Shown here piece by piece: positions 59,337 through 64,000 of a stretch of DNA of 64,000 nucleotides. The stretch comes from Litoditis marina. Taxonomy: Eukaryota; Nematoda; Chromadorea; Rhabditida; Rhabditidae. The stretch covers positions 13,044,446 to 13,108,445 of the forward strand of contig OZ038433.1 in NCBI GenBank assembly GCA_964036275.1, in the 5' to 3' direction. Position numbers and translations under genes: made by a program. Positions within the stretch are counted from its first letter, which is position 1; each line of letters starts with the position of its first letter. Below the pieces are notes generated by a model. It saw only the letters and a program-made list of their open reading frames with translations. It did no database searches and was not told where the DNA came from.

Positions 59337-60476
59337 GAAGTTCCTGGAAGTCCTTCAAAAACATGCTTTCCATTTTTCCACATTTCGGTTTAGTATCAAA
59401 CTTTTCTCCTTCATTCTGTCACACTGATTCTAATCAACAATCGTAACGTTGTGAGTAGTCAGTGTTCACGCATTTCCTTTTTGTACAATTTCTGAGCTGT
59501 CTCCATTCTCGTCAAAAGTTGACGTGGACTTCTTATGAGATCATGACCATGTACGCTGCGAATCCCGGGAGAAAACATACCCATGAGATCTCTCGAGAGC
59601 TTCATGAATAATTCCTATCGCTCCGCCTTTTTTGAAGCTAGTATGAAAGAGATCCGCTACCATAATACGTGCCAAAAGTCAAAACCAATTCATTTGATCT
59701 GTTATTACGTAATTTCGAGTCACGACCAATGGGTCTAAGTTCGTGAGGTGACGCTGGTATTGACGCTCATTTCACTGAGATCCTCTGAATCTGCACGAAA
59801 AGTTACCGCCTCCACATTTTGTGATTCACCGACATTATAGAAAATGAAACTTTGAGTAAATGAAAACTGAATAAAAAATGGAACGCAAAATATACTGGAA
59901 TACGGTCAGTTGTGTACCTTACATCACATCAGAAATCTCAACGCTATCTGAAGAGCTTTGCAAAACAAAAATGGACTGGACTTTCCAAGTCCATACTGCG
60001 TGTGCTCATGATGGTGTAAAAAGGGCTGTGGAAAGCACTAGTAGCGGTAATTCGATGGTGGTATCTTGTGACTTTAGTTCGAGTCTGGTGCATTGCTGGT
60101 GGTTTATTTCGGAGATCATGAACTCGTCATTACTCGCCCTCTCCCTACATAAAGTGTGTGGTGTAGGTCAAAACATTAGTTTCATTACTCCGGTCTCTGA
60201 CGTGAGTTTCCGCCTCACTCGGTCGAACCAGGGCTGGGCGTGGAATGTTATAGTTGTTTTCGTTTAATTCGTCACACAATTTGTGTTTTGGATGAACTTT
60301 ACCCTGAAAACATGGGTGTCGTTCGCGATATGTATACATTTAGTTTATAAAACATGCCATTCTTACCTTCATTTCGCTCTCTTTCCGAATTACCAAAAAC
60401 AAATTAGGTGTGCGAAGCAATCTAAAAACTTCACGATGTACAGAAAATCATGAACTTCATTCAGTAGTAGCCTGAG

Positions 60477-60546
60477 ATGAGATTCGAACCAGATAACAAA
60501 TCTTGGCACGCGCGGATCCTAACATAACCACTCTACTGGTAACATC
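60477..60546 (-). pseudogene. tRNA-like sequence
   Basis: On the minus strand, CCAGTAGAGTGGTTATGTTA resembles an A box and CTGGTTCGAATCTCATC a B box at tRNA spacing. The acceptor stem does not pair. Confidence 0.5.
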
Positions 60547-60559
60547 GAACTAACAGAGA

Positions 60560-60686
60560 TATACTGTTAGTCAACTGCACAAACATGTTGAACACAGCAC
60601 AACTCAGAAACGTGCAATGAGAAAGTGCAAGATTCCTCAATAGAGTGCTAACTTCACGTGACTAGTCAATTTACTCCTAGTAGATA
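60560..60686 (-). repeat. TATACTAG repeat family, copy 5
   Basis: TATACTGTTAGTCAACTGCA ... TTTACTCCTAGTAGAT, reverse orientation. Confidence 0.75.
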
Positions 60687-61561
60687 GATCAACAGTATTC
60701 CAGTTTTATTCTCGTGGTCAGGACTACACCCTACAATCTTCTCATCTTAGCGGAAGTGAAGTCCATGTAAACATGTAGCAGATTGTTGCCTCTCAGAGGC
60801 TACAATCATAATTCTCTCAAAGTTTTTTTGTGCGTGAATTACATGAATTACATGACAACATTTCTAATTATCCCACTCGTTACAACAGTGCTGAAACTAA
60901 GATTCCTCTCTAATCTCTCTCTTTCTCTCGCTCTCTCTCTCGCTCACTCTAATCTCTCAATCCCCCCTCCCTTCTTATAGTGGTCAAATCCCGTGGAGAG
61001 TGCATTGTCTCTTTACTTGAATCATTATTGACAGCTAGTGTTTCAGTTGTGACACCCGTTGGGGGAGTGTGACTGGTCTAAGTCTATCTAGAAGTGCACA
61101 AGTTCTCTTGTTTTCAAGGTTTTTACACTCGTAATTCATTTGGTGATAAATTTTCAGTTCAACAATGAAAGAGGCTCACGGAAACACGAGAGAAAGCTAG
61201 ATCTGGCCCAATTTTGAGCCGAGTTGAGCTAGTTGCAGTTTTCGACTTTTGATCTAGAGTCTGAACATCTTTATTTGATGTAATTTAGAGTAGACATTGA
61301 TACTTGATGGCATTCTCTATGAACCAAGTAGAGCTAATCAGTGTCTTTTCACGCGTTTTTCATCTTATTAACCTGTCGTCTATCACTTTCGCTGTTTTTA
61401 TCTTCAAGTAAACCCATATTTTTGTTCTGTGTGATTTTACTACAATTCTACGTCTCTCTGTTTGTCATGCTCTCTCGCTATGTCTGATTTTGACGCATAC
61501 AAACTATAATAAAATGTTTTTTTCAATGTTCAATACATTACACTATTATACTAATAATGTA

Positions 61562-61572
61562 GTTTTCAGAAG
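61562..61572 (+). promoter_or_regulatory. Probable trans-splice acceptor
   Basis: GTTTTCAG followed by AAGATG. A strong acceptor three bases before the initiator with no upstream coding exon is what an SL1 site looks like. The preceding 60 bp are AT-rich, like an outron. Confidence 0.5.
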
Positions 61573-62484
61573 ATGTATCCAGGAGTGTTTGTGCCTCTTC
61601 TACTTGTGGTCTCCCTCGCCTCGTGTTACCAAGGTCGGTTCAAAATAAAGTCAGGCTCAGAGCGGCGTCGAACCTACGACCAAAATTACCACACCACCAC
61701 ACCGTTGACCAATATGCCAGAAAAATGGAAATAGCTGAGATTTGAGCTGAGACTTGCATGCAAGGGAACACCATTATGTTGACAGAGAAAGAATACAAGT
61801 TGGATAAAGAAGGCCGAACGTGTATATATAAAATCTGCCTATTGCCTACGTATTTCTATATTTGTTGCGATTCTAACGCATATAACTCATAATGAATATA
61901 AGACGAATACAACTGTTTTAGTTCGCCTCGCAAAATTCAATAGGTTCAAGTCAGACGAAGAATCTTCGTGAAATCGTTGATATCGTTCTATTCGATTGGA
62001 ACGTTGAGAAATAATGAATTTTTCCATTTCAGATGACGAAGCAGTATACGTACCAGTGAAGCGGTTTATCAACTTCAACTCTCTTCGCTCCTACGTACCC
62101 CCAAATGTAAATGGACCCGATGGAAGGTAAGACATTCTACGATCAAAAACTTGTTTATTGATTTGAACAAAGAGTAGACTACAAACAGTAGAAGTAAACT
62201 AACATTTCGCTGTGAATCAGATTGTGGGGGATCAACAGTCGAAAAGTGCAACATTACTCTGCTGGGACACTTGTTGATGAATGGTGTAGTGGTAAACGGT
62301 ACATTCTGGGATCATGTTGGTCGCTGGTTCGACTCCCGCCACAGGCACCCATTTTCTACTTTCTATAAACTTTTCAAAAATTGTATTTTTCAGGCCCATT
62401 CGAGTACAAACGCGACAGTCCCGTAGCAAACTCGACTGCATTCTCAATCTGAGGAGTTTTCAGTTGTGCCAAAACCTTGTTTAA
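61573..62484 (+). CDS. Small secreted protein, candidate peptide precursor, three exons
   Basis: Exons 61573-61633, 62033-62126 and 62394-62484, all GT..AG and in phase, give 81 residues. Residues 1-18 are a signal peptide (VFVPLLLVVSLASC). There are basic cleavage candidates: Lys30-Arg31 and several single Arg at 39-63. The C-terminal segment has two cysteines, C67 and C77, nine residues apart (DCILNLRSFQLC), which could form one disulfide loop. The start lies 3 bp after the acceptor TTTTCAG with no upstream exon apparent, typical of SL trans-splicing. Short length, signal peptide, basic sites and a C-terminal Cys loop suggest a neuropeptide or hormone precursor; I do not recognise a family. 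Both introns carry tRNA-like sequences. Confidence 0.75.
61665..61728 (-). pseudogene. tRNA-like sequence in intron 1 of the peptide gene
   Basis: On the minus strand, ACGGTGTGGTGGTGTGGTAA and GTAGGTTCGACGCCG resemble A and B boxes, but the anticodon arm is largely missing. Confidence 0.45.
62280..62350 (+). pseudogene. tRNA-like sequence in intron 2 of the peptide gene
   Basis: AATGGTGTAGTGGTAAACGG is a good A box and GCTGGTTCGACTCCC a good B box at tRNA spacing. T-stem pairing is nearly complete (4 of 5) but the acceptor stem fails. Confidence 0.55.
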
Positions 62485-63657
62485 CTATTAATTAGTGTTA
62501 AATAATCAAAAATAATGTGTAGTAATAATTGATATCATACTTATTGATTGAAATCAATCGATATCAAGTTATCGTCAGACATTGGTCAGCTTTCAACAGC
62601 ATAAACTTCACTTTTTCTTATTCAACTTTGCGTTTCCTTATTTTGAGTGTCACGTGTTATAGAAAACCACGTGTTACATTGTAGCTTATATTGCAAATAA
62701 ACGTTTCAAAGTTGTTCTTAGCCATATTTCATTATGTAACACTATTGAATAACTTTGGAAACAAGATAAGTCACGTTTGGTTTCAAGTTTTTCAGTTAGT
62801 GCAACCGTTTTGTATCTAAAGTGCACACATAGAAGTTGGATGAAGTTCAAACTACAATTCTTTGTTAGTTGTTCTTTTTTTATGTCTGACAAAAGATAGT
62901 GAGGCCGGATCAATGCTGCAACTAACTACACTAAAACAACCACCGCAGTTTTTACTTTACGAAATGAACAATTGAAATATTCAAAAAAGATTCAGAACTA
63001 CCCCATTAGACTCATTGACATAGACAACATTGCAATAGTCTCATGGTAGTTTGAAAGTCAATGTGAAAAGTCAAGAACGTAAAATTTAGTTCAACGTAGA
63101 AAACGTAAAGCGACGTAGCATAAAGTAGTTTGAAAGTCAATGTGGAAAGTATGGAAGAGAACTGAAATTTAAAAAAGTTCAAGCAATCAAGCGTACTGAG
63201 CACAGCTTCAATGAACCACAAGAATCGACGTACAACTAGCAGGTGTCATTGAAGGAGACCGGAACACAACTTGCGCAGAGGTTTTGTTTCGGGCTGCTTT
63301 CAACTGTATTATTATCAGAGAGCACAAATAACTCGTACATTAGTTTGATCAGTCCACGTGACATTCACATGACAAAGCCGCGCGACACGCAACGCGTCCA
63401 TTTAAAAGTAGGATACAGCAGCTATACGAGAAACCATGTTGCTCTCTGGTCTCCTTTAACGTTGAGTTTCTCAAGTTAGTTAGTATCAGTAAGTCATATA
63501 AAAAAGACTATTACAATTCGAATTCCTAGAACGTACATATAACGTACACGTACATAGAACGTACGTCGCCACAGAAATAAACATCTATCTCATCTCGTGA
63601 TTGGTTTAAGAAAAATACCAATAATAACATATTTCTCTTTACATATTTATTCAACAA
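62485..63657. other. Intergenic region
   Basis: AT-rich. A direct repeat TAGTTTGAAAGTCAATGTG occurs at 63046 and 63126. No gene seen. Confidence 0.5.
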
Positions 63658-63756
63658 TCACTCCTTTGTCTGCACGTCGAATTCGAATTTGGCAATATTG
63701 TCCTCGTCATTTTCCATTTTTGAGATCATTTCAAGGTTGGGCCGGCACTTGATCTT
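63658..63756 (-). CDS. Last coding exon of a gene running off the right edge
   Basis: The acceptor GTTTTCAG precedes an exon that begins in phase 0 with KIKCRPNLEMISKM, continues in an acidic stretch (ENDEDN) and ends with TGA at 63660-63658, 32 residues. AATAAA on the minus strand at about 63645-63650 is a good polyadenylation signal. The composition and the 3' signal support a real terminal exon. Family not recognised. Confidence 0.6.
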   Translation of the reverse strand, partial: KIKCRPNLEMISKMENDEDNIAKFEFDVQTKE

Positions 63757-64000
63757 CTGAAAACACAAATTCAAAAAAATCAAATTAGTTTAGTCAGTAA
63801 TAGCCAAAAACAATGTGGAAACTACTGTGTCGATCAATTTCTACTGTGCACACAGCAAGTTCCGTGCCCTGAACTCAAATTTAACCAGTTTTCATCATCA
63901 AACTTCATCTATAAGACACCGCTTTCGCCTGCCAATTATATTCCAGAAACTTTTTTCACATGAATTGTCCCACTCTTTCATGAGATTTGCTATCCAAAGC
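63757..64000. other. Probable intron of the edge gene
   Basis: AT-rich, with no second exon identified before the window ends. Confidence 0.4.

Larger units (their letters stand above)
58319..61572. other. Region without a recognised gene
   Basis: It contains a hairpin-bearing repeat (58826-58996), a MITE (59102-59336), tRNA-like patches near 60050-60250 and 60477-60546, and a TATACTAG copy. A 129-codon open frame at 59878-60267 has no splice or family support and overlaps the tRNA-like patches. Confidence 0.45.

Noticed and set aside
59878..60267. 129-codon plus-strand open frame
   Set aside because: No splice context or family likeness, and it overlaps tRNA-like repeats.
60145..60339. Minus-strand exon resembling the start of a ligand-gated channel domain
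   Set aside because: Only a few residues (NYN..RP) resemble the family, no following exons were found, and a B-box-like motif lies inside it.

Overview
This is a nuclear window from a nematode, very probably Caenorhabditis or a close rhabditid. The evidence is a cuticle collagen gene, short introns with TTTTCAG/TTTCCAG acceptors, likely trans-splice acceptors just upstream of start codons, and AT-rich non-coding DNA packed with TA-flanked inverted-repeat elements. There are no bacterial features. All gene models below were built by hand from splice signals, reading phase and protein family memory; no search was run.

Layout. 2.4-3.8 kb: cuticle collagen (minus). 4.69 kb: a well-formed tRNA-Val(AAC) (minus). 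6.0-21.7 kb: a 13-exon atlastin-family GTPase (plus). Its 6.9-kb intron holds a whole DDE transposon (about 10.4-16.4 kb) whose own transposase gene has nine exons and one in-frame stop. 22.7-28.8 kb: minus-strand exons of several predicted membrane proteins, partly unresolved. 33.9-39.8 kb: a complete nine-exon purine nucleoside phosphorylase (minus). 49.3-55.1 kb: a complete seven-exon secreted Met/Gln/Gly-rich protein (minus). 57.5-58.3 kb: weak minus-strand exons. 61.6-62.5 kb: a three-exon gene for a small secreted protein that looks like a peptide precursor (plus). 63.7 kb: the last exon of a gene that continues past the right edge (minus).

The rest, well over half of the window, is mobile and repeated DNA: at least ten families of inverted-repeat (MITE or foldback) elements, tRNA-like and SINE-like sequences, a 1.6-kb tandem duplication and microsatellites. 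Several elements lie exactly at gene structures. One supplies the splice donor of a phosphorylase intron, another begins five bases inside a second phosphorylase intron, and one lies 18 bases before an atlastin exon. Both introns of the small peptide gene carry tRNA-like sequences.

The genes have unrelated roles (cuticle, ER membrane fusion, purine salvage, secretion) and do not form a pathway or an evident operon. The points most worth a second look are the atlastin intron that begins with AT instead of GT, the transposase with an unusually long spacing before its catalytic Glu, the elements at splice sites, and the candidate cyclic peptide precursor.
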